From JAJRQY01 sp965224435 (GTDB lineage Bacteria; Actinomycetota; Acidimicrobiia; Acidimicrobiales; SZUA-35): DNA of 64,000 nt. Below are positions 7,800 to 15,948 of the stretch, one piece after another; position 1 is the stretch's first letter, and each line of letters starts with the position of its first letter. The notes under the pieces are model-generated. The model made no database searches. It was not told where the DNA came from and was given only the letters and a program-made list of their open reading frames with translations. Location: the NCBI GenBank assembly GCA_965224435.1, contig OZ245048.1, forward strand, positions 1,798,001 to 1,862,000, read 5' to 3'. Made by a program: the position numbers and the translations under genes.

Positions 7800-9256
7800 C
7801 AGAATTGGAAATAGATGAAGGGCGACACGCCCTGCGGACCAAGGGCAACAACCAGAGCGAGCCAGGCGCCAAGCATGGCCCCCTGACCAACTGGATGCTG
7901 GCGAGACAGACGGGAACGAATGCTCTCGCCCAAGCCGCTAGGAGCGAGTTGCAGCGTCAGGGCCCCAACAATGATGACGACCAGGACAGCAATCTGTGAG
8001 AGCTGGATTGATGACCCAGTCGATGGCGCTTGCACAAGCCCCTCAAGAAAATCGAGAGCTTCGTCGAGTGAGCCTGCTCGGAAAAAGACCCAGGCCAGAC
8101 AGACGATATGGAAGGTGGCAAACCATTGCAGCGGCTTGAATGCTGACGCCCGCTCAGTTTCCGGCTTGTTCCGGCGGGACGCGAGCCCGGCGAGCAATCG
8201 TTCGGTGGACAGCACGACCCCATGGATAGCGCCCCAGACAATGAAGGTCCAGGCCGCTCCGTGCCAGAGCCCGCCAAGGATCATGGTCAGCATCAGGTTT
8301 CGGTAGGTGAGAATCTTGCCTTTGCGGCTTCCGCCAAGGGGAATGTAAAGATAGTCCCGGAGCCAGCGAGAAAGAGTTTGGTGCCAGCGACGCCAGAAGT
8401 CTCGAATTGATGTGGCGCGGTACGGATTGTCGAAGTTCTGAGGGAAGCGGAAACCCAGCAGCAGGGCCAGGCCAATAGCGATATCGGTATATCCACTGAA
8501 ATCGGCATAGATCTGGATGGCGTAGCTGTACATAGCCAGCCACAGATCGGCTCGATTGGCAGTAGAGGTACTGGCGAACACGGGATCGACGATGGTCTGG
8601 GCCAGATAGCTGGAAATGACCACCTTCTTGAACAGACCCCGCCCTATCAGCCAGGCGGCCTCATGGCTTGCGACGGTGTCAGACCGGGCTTGGCTGCCTA
8701 GCTGTGGCAGGAATTCACTGGCCCGAACAATTGGCCCAGCAACCAGCTGAGGAAAGAATGACAAAAAGACGGCGACATCCAGCAGGCTGACTGGCTGCAG
8801 CTTGCCTCGGGATACGTCCAGGACGTAGCTGAGTGCTTGGAAGGTAAAGAACGAAATGCCGACGGGCAACACGATGTTGAGTAGGGGGAGTGGAGGCGCA
8901 GTCGGTTCGGCCGCCATCACATCAAGTACGGCCAATGAGAAGAAGCCGTAGTACTTGAAGAAGCCCAGCATGGCCAGGTTGAGGGCCACCGCGAGTCCAG
9001 TCAGCAATCGTCCGGGCAGGTGCTGTCGGGCTCGCCGTTGTGGAGCGTTGACGCGGGTAATCAAGCCTGCCAGCGCCCAGTTCCCAAGGATAGATCCGGC
9101 AATCAGTCCAAGAAATCGCCAGTCCCACCAGCCGTAGAACACTGCTGAGGCGGTAACCATGAAGAGCTTCCACAGTGTTGCCCGCCCGCGCAAAATGACG
9201 TGGGCGGCGTAGACGATGAGAAAGAAGATGGCGAAGGTGAAGGTTGGAAAGAGCAT
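7799..9256 (-). CDS. MBOAT-family membrane O-acyltransferase (AlgI/PatA-like)
   Basis: A 485-residue polytopic membrane protein. The signature FWRRWHQTLSRWLRDYLYIPLGGSRKG and the catalytic His in MILGGLWHGAAWTFIVWG are those of AlgI/DltB-type MBOAT enzymes, which move acetyl groups across the membrane onto polysaccharides or peptidoglycan. About ten hydrophobic segments are visible, beginning with FPTFTFAIFFLIVYAAHVIL. The downstream coupled SGNH gene is the usual extracellular partner. The final substrate cannot be told from sequence. Confidence 0.92.
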   Translation of the reverse strand: MLFPTFTFAIFFLIVYAAHVILRGRATLWKLFMVTASAVFYGWWDWRFLGLIAGSILGNWALAGLITRVNAPQRRARQHLPGRLLTGLAVALNLAMLGFFKYYGFFSLAVLDVMAAEPTAPPLPLLNIVLPVGISFFTFQALSYVLDVSRGKLQPVSLLDVAVFLSFFPQLVAGPIVRASEFLPQLGSQARSDTVASHEAAWLIGRGLFKKVVISSYLAQTIVDPVFASTSTANRADLWLAMYSYAIQIYADFSGYTDIAIGLALLLGFRFPQNFDNPYRATSIRDFWRRWHQTLSRWLRDYLYIPLGGSRKGKILTYRNLMLTMILGGLWHGAAWTFIVWGAIHGVVLSTERLLAGLASRRNKPETERASAFKPLQWFATFHIVCLAWVFFRAGSLDEALDFLEGLVQAPSTGSSIQLSQIAVLVVIIVGALTLQLAPSGLGESIRSRLSRQHPVGQGAMLGAWLALVVALGPQGVSPFIYFQF

Positions 9257-9368
9257 GGGGGTTCTTGCGGTTCTGCTTCAAGGATCAATGTGAGCGGTCC
9301 GCAAGGAATGCTGAAGCCTCGACCAGTGAAACCAGGAACAATGACCTGGAGCTGCGATACTGCCAACA

Positions 9369-10283
9369 ATGTTGACCCGGCAAGAAACCGAGAACGAATA
9401 CCTTGATGGTGCAGTAGTGCTGTCCATGCCACGTGATCTGGTGATCACCACAGGAGATGATGCCGCCTCCTTCCTCAATGGGCAACTCAGCCAGCAGATC
9501 GAATCCATGACAGTTGGCGAATCCAGGCGCTCACTCCTGTTGGATCCAAAGGGCAAGGTCACCGCCTGGTTACGTGTGAGCCGTATTGAGGAAAACCGAT
9601 TCTGGCTCGATGTTGACTCCGGAACCGGGGAAGCAATGCTCGAGCGTCTTCAGCGTTTCACTCTCCGAACCAAGGTCGAATTCGAACTGGTGCAAGCCGA
9701 CTGTTTCGCCATTCGTGGCACGCAGCTGCCGCCTCGCCCTGCGGCCAGTGCCAGTCAGATGGCGGTTGACATTGGCTGGGCAGCGTTTGACGTAGCTGGC
9801 GGAGCTGACGGCTATGACATTGTCGGACCCGATGTTGCCTGTCCAGACGGGCTAGTTGGCGATCCCGGTTTCTTGGATGCCTTGCGAATTCAGGCCGGGG
9901 CACCGGCCATGGGTAAGGAGTTTCAGCGAGCAACTATCCCGGCTGAGACCGGTGTTGTAGACATCTCCGCTGACTTCACCAAGGGCTGCTACACCGGGCA
10001 GGAGCTGGTCGCTCGGGTAAATAGTCGAGGCAACAACACACCACGCAAGGTTCACCGCTGGACGTCTCCGTCATCGGAAGCGACATCGATCAAGGAAGGT
10101 GCCATCATCTCCTCAAATGGAGATGAGATTGGCATTGTGACCAGTGTGGCGAGATTCGAGGGCCAGCTCATTGGTTTGGCTTCCATCAAGCGGGGGAGCG
10201 ATTGTTCCCAACCTGTCCAGATTGAAGCAGGTGCGGCAACGATGACAGCAGTTCTTCATGAGCACCAGATTCTGAGCGTCTAG
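9369..10283 (+). CDS. ygfZ: YgfZ/GcvT-like folate-binding protein
   Basis: A 304-residue member of the GcvT-related folate-binding family that supports iron-sulfur cluster enzyme maturation. The diagnostic motif FTKGCYTGQELVAR (K-G-C-Y-x-G-Q-E) is intact at about residues 203-216. The N-terminal half (DLVITTGDDAASFLNGQLSQQI) is the usual fold start. It lies divergent from the MBOAT gene and converges on the histidine kinase 10 bases downstream. Confidence 0.92.
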   Translation: MLTRQETENEYLDGAVVLSMPRDLVITTGDDAASFLNGQLSQQIESMTVGESRRSLLLDPKGKVTAWLRVSRIEENRFWLDVDSGTGEAMLERLQRFTLRTKVEFELVQADCFAIRGTQLPPRPAASASQMAVDIGWAAFDVAGGADGYDIVGPDVACPDGLVGDPGFLDALRIQAGAPAMGKEFQRATIPAETGVVDISADFTKGCYTGQELVARVNSRGNNTPRKVHRWTSPSSEATSIKEGAIISSNGDEIGIVTSVARFEGQLIGLASIKRGSDCSQPVQIEAGAATMTAVLHEHQILSV

Positions 10284-10293
10284 TCAGGAACGT

Positions 10294-11745
10294 CTAGCCG
10301 TTGCCCTCTGGTTTCGTTTCGCCTAGTTCTTGCTGTGAGGTCGGAAACCGGACGGTCATCCTTGTCCCGCCACTGTCCGAGGCCGCAGGGTCAACCGTTC
10401 CACCCATGGCATGGGTGAGATCCCTGACGATGGCCAAGCCAAGGCCGCTGGAATTCTCTTCACGTCGAGGCTTATGGGCAGTCACATAGAGACGATCAAA
10501 GATGTGAGGAATGTCCTGCTTGGCAATGCCTGGACCGTCATCGCTGACGGAGATCTCAGTGAATTTCGTGCTCAGGCCATCCGGATGGTCGGAGACGACC
10601 TCGACGGTGATCGTGTTGTTGGCGTACTTGATGGCGTTTTCGATGAGGTTGGCCAGCACCTGAGCAAGCCGATCGGCGTCAACGTCAATGATCAGACCCG
10701 ACTCACCGGCCACGCGTAATGAGAGTTCGTGGTTACTGGCTGATGGTAATAGTCCGTCGACCGAGCGAGTAACGACCGCTAGAGCATCCACTGGCTGTTG
10801 CTCAACACGAAACTGTCTGGCGTCGAGCTTGGCCAGATCCAACAAGTCGCTGACCAGACGATTGAGTCGGCCTGCATGGTTTTGGATGATTGTGCCTGCC
10901 TGAACCGAGTCGGTCATCGCCCCATCAATCAGCGCTTCGGCGTAACCGTTGATCGACGTCAGTGGCGTTCGCAGGTCGTGAGAGACGGAGAGGAGGAATT
11001 GCTGGTCGAGCTGGCGAGAGCGCTCGAGGTCTTCGGCCATTCGATTGACTGAGCGGCCAAGGTCCGCAACCTCATCAGTGCCTTGTACCTCAACTCGAAC
11101 CGCCAGGTCACCAGCAGCGATTTTGGTGGTTGCCCCCTCGATTCGGCGGATCGGGGCAACAAAGCGGTGAGCCAGCTGGTTGGCGACGAGGACGCTGGTG
11201 AGCAGGACTAGGCCGGCCGAGAGGAGGAACCAGCGTTGAGCCTGAGCGGGAATGGTGGCGATGTCGTGACTGATAAGGACCGCGACCTGGCGGTCTGTCT
11301 TACTGCCCGGGGGTAGTTCGACATCCAGTAATTGGATGCCAATGACCGAGCTTCTCCCGCTCTGGGTCCGGTCAAGCAGCAGAGGTTCGGAGGTTTGGAA
11401 GCTGGCCAGTTCTTCTCGGTCAAATGTGAAGTCGACATCCGGTTGCTCGGGGTTGGACCGCCCGGGATCGCGTCGGGTGGCGATGACCTGGCCAGCTGAG
11501 TCGACGGAGACAATGTTGAGGTCGCCAATGTCGAAGGCAAGACCAAATCGGCGAATGATGGGGCCCAGCTGATCTAAGCTGGGAATGGTGCCACTCAGGT
11601 CGACGAAGGCATCGAGCTCGCGGATGACTTGGTCTTCGGTTTCTTGTCTGGCCCCAATTCGGGCAAAAGTCAGGACACCAGCACCGACGAGCACAACAGC
11701 GAACAGGGTGAGGCTGACCAAGGCCAGGGTGAGTCGACGCTGCAT
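10294..11745 (-). CDS. two-component sensor histidine kinase (HisKA/HAMP)
   Basis: A 483-residue membrane kinase. It has an N-terminal membrane segment (ALVSLTLFAVVLVGAGVLTF), an extracellular sensor of about 130 residues, a second membrane segment (WFLLSAGLVLLTSVLVAN), a HAMP domain (IAAGDLAVRVEV), the phosphoacceptor H-box SVSHDLRTPLTSING near residue 255, and the ATPase N, G1 and G2 boxes (NLIENAIKYA, VSDDGPGI, GLGLAIV). Its ATG overlaps the stop of the response regulator gene by the ATGA arrangement, so they form a cognate pair. Signal unknown. Confidence 0.95.
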   Translation of the reverse strand: MQRRLTLALVSLTLFAVVLVGAGVLTFARIGARQETEDQVIRELDAFVDLSGTIPSLDQLGPIIRRFGLAFDIGDLNIVSVDSAGQVIATRRDPGRSNPEQPDVDFTFDREELASFQTSEPLLLDRTQSGRSSVIGIQLLDVELPPGSKTDRQVAVLISHDIATIPAQAQRWFLLSAGLVLLTSVLVANQLAHRFVAPIRRIEGATTKIAAGDLAVRVEVQGTDEVADLGRSVNRMAEDLERSRQLDQQFLLSVSHDLRTPLTSINGYAEALIDGAMTDSVQAGTIIQNHAGRLNRLVSDLLDLAKLDARQFRVEQQPVDALAVVTRSVDGLLPSASNHELSLRVAGESGLIIDVDADRLAQVLANLIENAIKYANNTITVEVVSDHPDGLSTKFTEISVSDDGPGIAKQDIPHIFDRLYVTAHKPRREENSSGLGLAIVRDLTHAMGGTVDPAASDSGGTRMTVRFPTSQQELGETKPEGNG

Positions 11746-12410
11746 CAGTCGAGCCGGTACCCGGTGCCGCGAACTGTCGCCAGAGGAAGGTCATCACCAA
11801 GCTTTTTCCGTAGCTGGCGAATATGTACATCAACGGTCCGCTGATCGCCGTACCAATCTTCGCCCCAGGCCCCGGCCAGGATCTGATCTCGGGTCAAGGC
11901 TTGCCCCCGGTGATGGACAAGAAACTCAAGCAAGGCCAACTCCTGGGTAGCTAGGGAGATCGCTTTGTTGTCCACCTTGACCTCTTGGCGAACAAGGTCA
12001 ACCTCGACTGTTCCAAAGACAACCTGTGATGACGCTTCGATCGATCGGCTGCCGCGACGCTGGATTGCCTTCACTCTGGCAACGATCTCTCGGGGTGAGA
12101 ATGGCTTGATCACGTAGTCGTCAGCCCCAAGCTCGAGGCCAACGATTCGATCAATCTCGTCGTCTCGGGCGGTTAAGAATAGGACCGGGACATCACTGGT
12201 GGCTCGAAGCTCGCGGCAAACATCAAGCCCGTCAAGCTCGCCGGGAAGCCCAATGTCAAGCACCACAAAGTCGGGCTGACGTGCCCGGATAGCCGGAAGT
12301 GCCGACTCCCCGTCTGCGCACAAGTGGACAGCCCAATCCTCGCGTCGAAAGTACAGGGCCAGGAGATCAGCAATATCTGGCTCATCCTCGACAACAACGA
12401 TTGAGAACAC
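11745..12410 (-). CDS. OmpR/PhoB-family response regulator
   Basis: A 221-residue regulator with an N-terminal receiver domain (VVVEDEPDIA, phospho-acceptor Asp52 in FVVLDIGLPG, Thr in LFLTARD, Lys in YVIKPFSP) and a C-terminal winged helix (ATQELALLEFLV, DQRTVDVHIRQLRKKLG, VRGTGYRL). A GTG start is chosen; GGAGG lies about 7 bases upstream. Transcribed first in the pair with the kinase. Confidence 0.95.
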   Translation of the reverse strand: MFSIVVVEDEPDIADLLALYFRREDWAVHLCADGESALPAIRARQPDFVVLDIGLPGELDGLDVCRELRATSDVPVLFLTARDDEIDRIVGLELGADDYVIKPFSPREIVARVKAIQRRGSRSIEASSQVVFGTVEVDLVRQEVKVDNKAISLATQELALLEFLVHHRGQALTRDQILAGAWGEDWYGDQRTVDVHIRQLRKKLGDDLPLATVRGTGYRLD

Positions 12411-12542
12411 CTGGAGCCTCCATGCCGTTTGTCAGCGGGCGGCTGAGGTTGGGCTGACATAACTCTAGTTCGGTCGTGTTAGGGCTGGATGATGGTCTTC
12501 GTCGTCAACCATCCTGATGTGATGAGGTGTGCCTCAACCGGC

Positions 12543-12548
12543 TAGCGT
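12543..12548 (+). promoter_or_regulatory. -10 hexamer for the ABM-trpC operon
   Basis: TAGCGT followed by 7 bases and ATG 12556. No ribosome-binding site lies between them. Confidence 0.45.
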
Positions 12549-12555
12549 CATTAGC

Positions 12556-12867
12556 ATGTCGAAACTTACGGTTCTTGCCAAACTCACTGCTGCGGAAGGA
12601 AAGTCTCAAGAGCTGGAAGCAGCGTTGGCTGTGCTGATCGAAGCGGCCGAAGAAGAGCCTGAGTTGGAAATCTATAGTGTTCACAAAGATCCGGAGAACG
12701 TTGGCATCTACTACTTCTTCGAGCTGTATACGAACAAGGAGTCCTTTGGGGTGCACGGTAAGGGCGAGAAGATGCAGGCGGCCATGGGGGCGCTAGGTGG
12801 TCTGCTTGGCGCCGCTCCCGAAGTGACTCTTCTTGATCCAGTGGTGGCCAAGGGAATGTCTCTCTGA
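12556..12867 (+). CDS. antibiotic biosynthesis monooxygenase (ABM)-domain protein
   Basis: A 103-residue ferredoxin-like dimeric alpha/beta barrel protein. SKLTVLAKLTAAEGKSQELEAAL and SVHKDPENVGIYYFFELYTNKESF match the ABM/YgiN-type family, which includes quinol or small-molecule monooxygenases. No function can be assigned. ATG 12556 is chosen over an upstream alternative because of the leaderless promoter spacing. Its stop TGA (12865-12867) overlaps the apparent CTG start of trpC. Confidence 0.8.
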   Translation: MSKLTVLAKLTAAEGKSQELEAALAVLIEAAEEEPELEIYSVHKDPENVGIYYFFELYTNKESFGVHGKGEKMQAAMGALGGLLGAAPEVTLLDPVVAKGMSL

Positions 12868-13685
12868 CCACCTATCTGGACAAGATCTTGGCCGCCCACC
12901 GAGAGCAAGCCCGTCAAGACCCTCGCTCGTTTGAGACTGAGCTGGCGAAGCTTGAGACTGAGCTGACCAAGCTTGAGACTGAACTGAAGCAGGAGTCGGA
13001 GGCGGAGTGTCGAGGGTTCCGCCAAGCCATCATCGATACCGATGGCCTGGCCGTGATAAGCGAGGTGAAACGGCGCTCACCCTCGAAGGGCTTGCTGAAA
13101 GAGAGTCTTGACCCTGTCCGATTAGCCGAACAGTATGAAGTCGGCGGGGCAACATGCCTGTCGGTGTTGACTGATGCGGAGTTCTTTGGTGGATCAGCTG
13201 AGGATTTGGTAGAAGCGCGCTCGGCCACTTCGCTTCCCGTCATCCGCAAAGATTTCACCGTTTGCGCGCTGGATATTGTCGACGCCCGCCGCATGGGAGC
13301 TGACGCGATCTTGCTGATCGTGGCAGCGTTGGATGACCAAGAGTTGGCCGACCTCCATCGGTTGGCCATCGATCTTGGCCTCGATGCGTTGCTTGAGACG
13401 CATGATGAGGCCGAGGTGGAGCGGGCTCTCGCCATTGGGGCAAACCTTATTGGTGTGAACCAGCGCGACCTGCTCACGTTCGAAGTCGACACCGACCGGG
13501 CCCTGCGGGTTGGATCGTGTCTGCCGGAGGGAGTCGTACGGGTGGCGGAGTCTGGCGTGGGTGGCCCACAAGACGCGAAGCGACTGTTCGAGGCTGGTTA
13601 TGACGCGGTGCTGGTCGGTGAGTCGCTGGTGAAGTCGGCGGACCCGTCCGAAGCAGTACGGGAAATGCGTTCGTTGAGTTGCTAG
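12864..13685 (+). CDS. trpC: indole-3-glycerol phosphate synthase TrpC
   Basis: A TIM-barrel enzyme closing the indole ring. VISEVKRRSPSKGLL carries the catalytic Glu and Lys, PVIRKDFTV the second catalytic Lys, and IGVNQRDLLTFEVD and VAESGVGG the phosphate site. The conserved N-terminus TTYLDKILAAHRE lies upstream of the first ordinary start (TTG 12888), and no ATG, GTG or TTG precedes it nearby. The likeliest start is CTG 12864, overlapping the upstream TGA as CTGA, giving 273 residues. Between the N-terminal helix and the barrel is an insert of three 7-residue repeats of the type LETELTK. Confidence 0.9.
   Translation: MTTYLDKILAAHREQARQDPRSFETELAKLETELTKLETELKQESEAECRGFRQAIIDTDGLAVISEVKRRSPSKGLLKESLDPVRLAEQYEVGGATCLSVLTDAEFFGGSAEDLVEARSATSLPVIRKDFTVCALDIVDARRMGADAILLIVAALDDQELADLHRLAIDLGLDALLETHDEAEVERALAIGANLIGVNQRDLLTFEVDTDRALRVGSCLPEGVVRVAESGVGGPQDAKRLFEAGYDAVLVGESLVKSADPSEAVREMRSLSC
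12930..12992 (+). repeat. three 21-bp tandem repeats inside trpC
   Basis: Three consecutive 21-base units (12930-12950, 12951-12971, 12972-12992) sharing TTGAGACTGAGCTG and encoding FETELAK, LETELTK and LETELKQ. They keep the reading frame and extend a charged helix in heptads. Confidence 0.9.
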
Positions 13686-13693
13686 GTATCCAG

Positions 13694-13699
13694 TACTCT
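13694..13699 (+). promoter_or_regulatory. -10 hexamer for trpF
   Basis: TACTCT followed by 7 bases and GTG 13707, only 8 bases after the trpC stop. It could give trpF its own leaderless transcript. Confidence 0.35.
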
Positions 13700-13706
13700 G
13701 ACCTTC

Positions 13707-14342
13707 GTGTTCGTGAAGATCTGTGGAATCACATCCGTCGATGACGGCTTGCTGGCAGCGGCACTTGGCGCGGATGCGGTAGGCCTGGTCTTTGCCGCCT
13801 CGTCTCGTCGGATCACCTCGGGACGGGCACGGGACATCGTTCGTCGGCTGCCTCCAGAGGTTCTGTCAGTCGGGGTCTTTCGCAATGAGCGCAAGGAGCG
13901 AGTGGTCGAGATTGCCAACACCATTGGCCTGAGGACGGTGCAGCTTCATGGCCACGAAACGCCGGAGGAGACTCGCTGGATCGCAAGTCGGGTGCCCGCG
14001 GTTATCCGGGCATTCTCTGCTGGGGATCCAGCCCTTGGCCGTGTCGAGGACTATGGCGATGTGCAGATCTTGATTGATTCGGCCGAACCGGGCAGTGGAA
14101 AGGCCTTCAACTGGTCAACCCTGGATGCATCATCGATTGCTCGACCAATCATCTTGGCTGGTGGCCTGAACCCAGACAACGTTGCCGACGCCATTGCCGC
14201 GGTGAAGCCGTGGGGCGTCGACGTGAGTTCGGGCGTCGAAGCCAGGCCCGGGGTGAAAGACCCAGTTAAGGTGCAACGTTTCATCGCCGTCGCCAAGGGC
14301 CTCGGTGGAGGAAGCTTGGACGCCAACAAGTCTTCGGAATGA
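13707..14342 (+). CDS. trpF: phosphoribosylanthranilate isomerase TrpF
   Basis: A 211-residue TIM barrel performing the Amadori rearrangement of phosphoribosylanthranilate. The start MFVKICGITSVDDG carries the catalytic Cys, GLVFAASSRR the next loop, TVQLHGHE the conserved HG, LIDSAEPGSGKAFNW the catalytic Asp, and ILAGGLNPDNV / VDVSSGVEARPGVKD the phosphate-binding end. GTG start. Its presence makes a PriA-type dual role of HisA unnecessary. Confidence 0.96.
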   Translation: MFVKICGITSVDDGLLAAALGADAVGLVFAASSRRITSGRARDIVRRLPPEVLSVGVFRNERKERVVEIANTIGLRTVQLHGHETPEETRWIASRVPAVIRAFSAGDPALGRVEDYGDVQILIDSAEPGSGKAFNWSTLDASSIARPIILAGGLNPDNVADAIAAVKPWGVDVSSGVEARPGVKDPVKVQRFIAVAKGLGGGSLDANKSSE

Positions 14343-14454
14343 TTCATGCTGCCCGGCGGTTCATCGAATCGCAAGACTGCGGCTGACCGTTGACGCGATG
14401 GACCTGATCGATGATCGAAGCTGGCCGAAGCGGAACAGAAGGGTGATTAGCGCG

Positions 14455-15891
14455 ATGACAGACGTGATTGTGATTGGGGCCGGGGCCGCCGGGTTGGCGG
14501 CCGTCCGCGAGGCAAAACGGCGGGACGCCTCGGCCGTCCTGATCACGGCCGAAGCTCCTGGGGGCGACTGCACCTTTACTGGCTGTGTGCCTTCCAAGAC
14601 GCTGATTGAGTCAGCGGCTACCGGAGCGTCCTTTGACGAAGCGTTTAGTCGAGCAGGCCAGGTGGTAGCCGACATTGCCGCCACCGAGACGGCTGAAACC
14701 ATTCGACATGAAGGCATCGAAGTGATTGAAGGTTTCGGCACCCTGGTTGGGCCGGGCCAGGTGGAAGTTGATGGTCGCATTCTGGAGGCAAAGGGTGTTG
14801 TGCTCGCCCTCGGATCCCAACCCGCCGTTCCCGCCATCGATGGTTTGGAAGCCTTTCGACGCAGTCTCTCCAGTGATAGCTCTGGGGGCAAACCGGATGC
14901 AGACCCTCAGATCCTGACCAGTGACACTCTGTGGGGCTTGAGGTCCAAACCCAAGTCGATGGCCATTGTCGGCGCCGGAGCCATTGGTTGTGAGCTTGGC
15001 TTAGCCCTCTCTCGCTTGGGGGTCCATGTCACCCTGATCGAAGGAGCGAGCCGAGTCTTACCTTTGGAAGAAAGGGCAGCATCGGCCATTATCGATCAAT
15101 CGCTTCGAGACAACGGTGTGCGCGTGATTGTCGACCAGTTCGTGTCCAGTATCCAGGTCTCCGGTATTGAGACTGGCAGTGAGATGAGCAACAGGCCGGA
15201 TGCGGTGATCGCTTTAGCCGATGGATCAACGGTGGTGGTCGAGCGAATTCTCATGGCCTCCGGTCGTCGTCCGGTGACCAGCGGTGCCGGAGCGGTCGAA
15301 CTGGACAAGAGGGGCTTCATCGTCACTGAGCCCAGCCTGGCTACATCAATGGAACGCGTATATGCCGCCGGTGACGCCACCGGGCGGGCTCCGTTTACTC
15401 ACGCCGCCGACGCCATGGGGCGCCTTTCTGTCTCCAATATCCTGCGTCGCTTCGGTAGCAGTGGTTTCCGTAGCGAGCTGGTCCCAAAGGTGACCTACAC
15501 CCACCCTGAGGTTGCCTCCATCGGTATTTCCGAATCAGAAGCGGCATTGCTCAGGGGCGCCAGGGTTGCCGAGCTGCCAATGAGTGAGCACGACCGGGCA
15601 CGCACTGCTGGCCTTGACCAGGGTTACATCAAGATCATCGCCGCTCCTCGAAAATTCGGCGGCAGTCTTGGTGGAGGCCGGATCGTTGGTGCCACTATTG
15701 TCGCCCCTCGGGCCGGCGAAATGATCTCGGAAATCAGCCTGATGATGAGGACCGATGCCATGGTTGGCCGCCTCGCCCAAACCATGCACCCCTACCCATC
15801 ATGGTCCTATGGGCTAGCCAAAGCTGCTGGCCAGTTCTTCACCGAGGTCGAAGGGCGAGTTGCTCGACCGGCCGTTGCCAACCACGGCTAG
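14455..15891 (+). CDS. FAD/NAD(P)-dependent pyridine nucleotide-disulfide oxidoreductase
   Basis: A 478-residue class I flavin disulfide reductase. The FAD Rossmann motif VIVIGAGAAGLAA is at the N-terminus, redox Cys39 and Cys44 are in GGDCTFTGCVPSK, the NAD(P) motif is AIVGAGAIGCELG near residue 178, and VYAAGDATGRAPFT is the second FAD motif. The C-terminal His region reads MHPYPSWSYGLA, without the HPTLSE Glu of dihydrolipoamide dehydrogenase, so a mercuric-reductase-like or uncharacterised reductase is more likely. No E2 component is nearby. ATG 14455 is chosen over upstream starts that would add 50 non-homologous residues. Confidence 0.88.
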   Translation: MTDVIVIGAGAAGLAAVREAKRRDASAVLITAEAPGGDCTFTGCVPSKTLIESAATGASFDEAFSRAGQVVADIAATETAETIRHEGIEVIEGFGTLVGPGQVEVDGRILEAKGVVLALGSQPAVPAIDGLEAFRRSLSSDSSGGKPDADPQILTSDTLWGLRSKPKSMAIVGAGAIGCELGLALSRLGVHVTLIEGASRVLPLEERAASAIIDQSLRDNGVRVIVDQFVSSIQVSGIETGSEMSNRPDAVIALADGSTVVVERILMASGRRPVTSGAGAVELDKRGFIVTEPSLATSMERVYAAGDATGRAPFTHAADAMGRLSVSNILRRFGSSGFRSELVPKVTYTHPEVASIGISESEAALLRGARVAELPMSEHDRARTAGLDQGYIKIIAAPRKFGGSLGGGRIVGATIVAPRAGEMISEISLMMRTDAMVGRLAQTMHPYPSWSYGLAKAAGQFFTEVEGRVARPAVANHG

Positions 15892-15948
15892 ATCCAGCCA
15901 AATCGAGCCAGCGGGGAACAGAATCTCGAGGAGCAGGGTTTCGTTTCC

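Noticed and set aside
14455..15891. Dihydrolipoamide dehydrogenase (lpd).
   Set aside because: The two redox Cys fit, but the C-terminal His-Glu motif HPTLSE is replaced by HPYPSWSY and no 2-oxoacid dehydrogenase genes are near.
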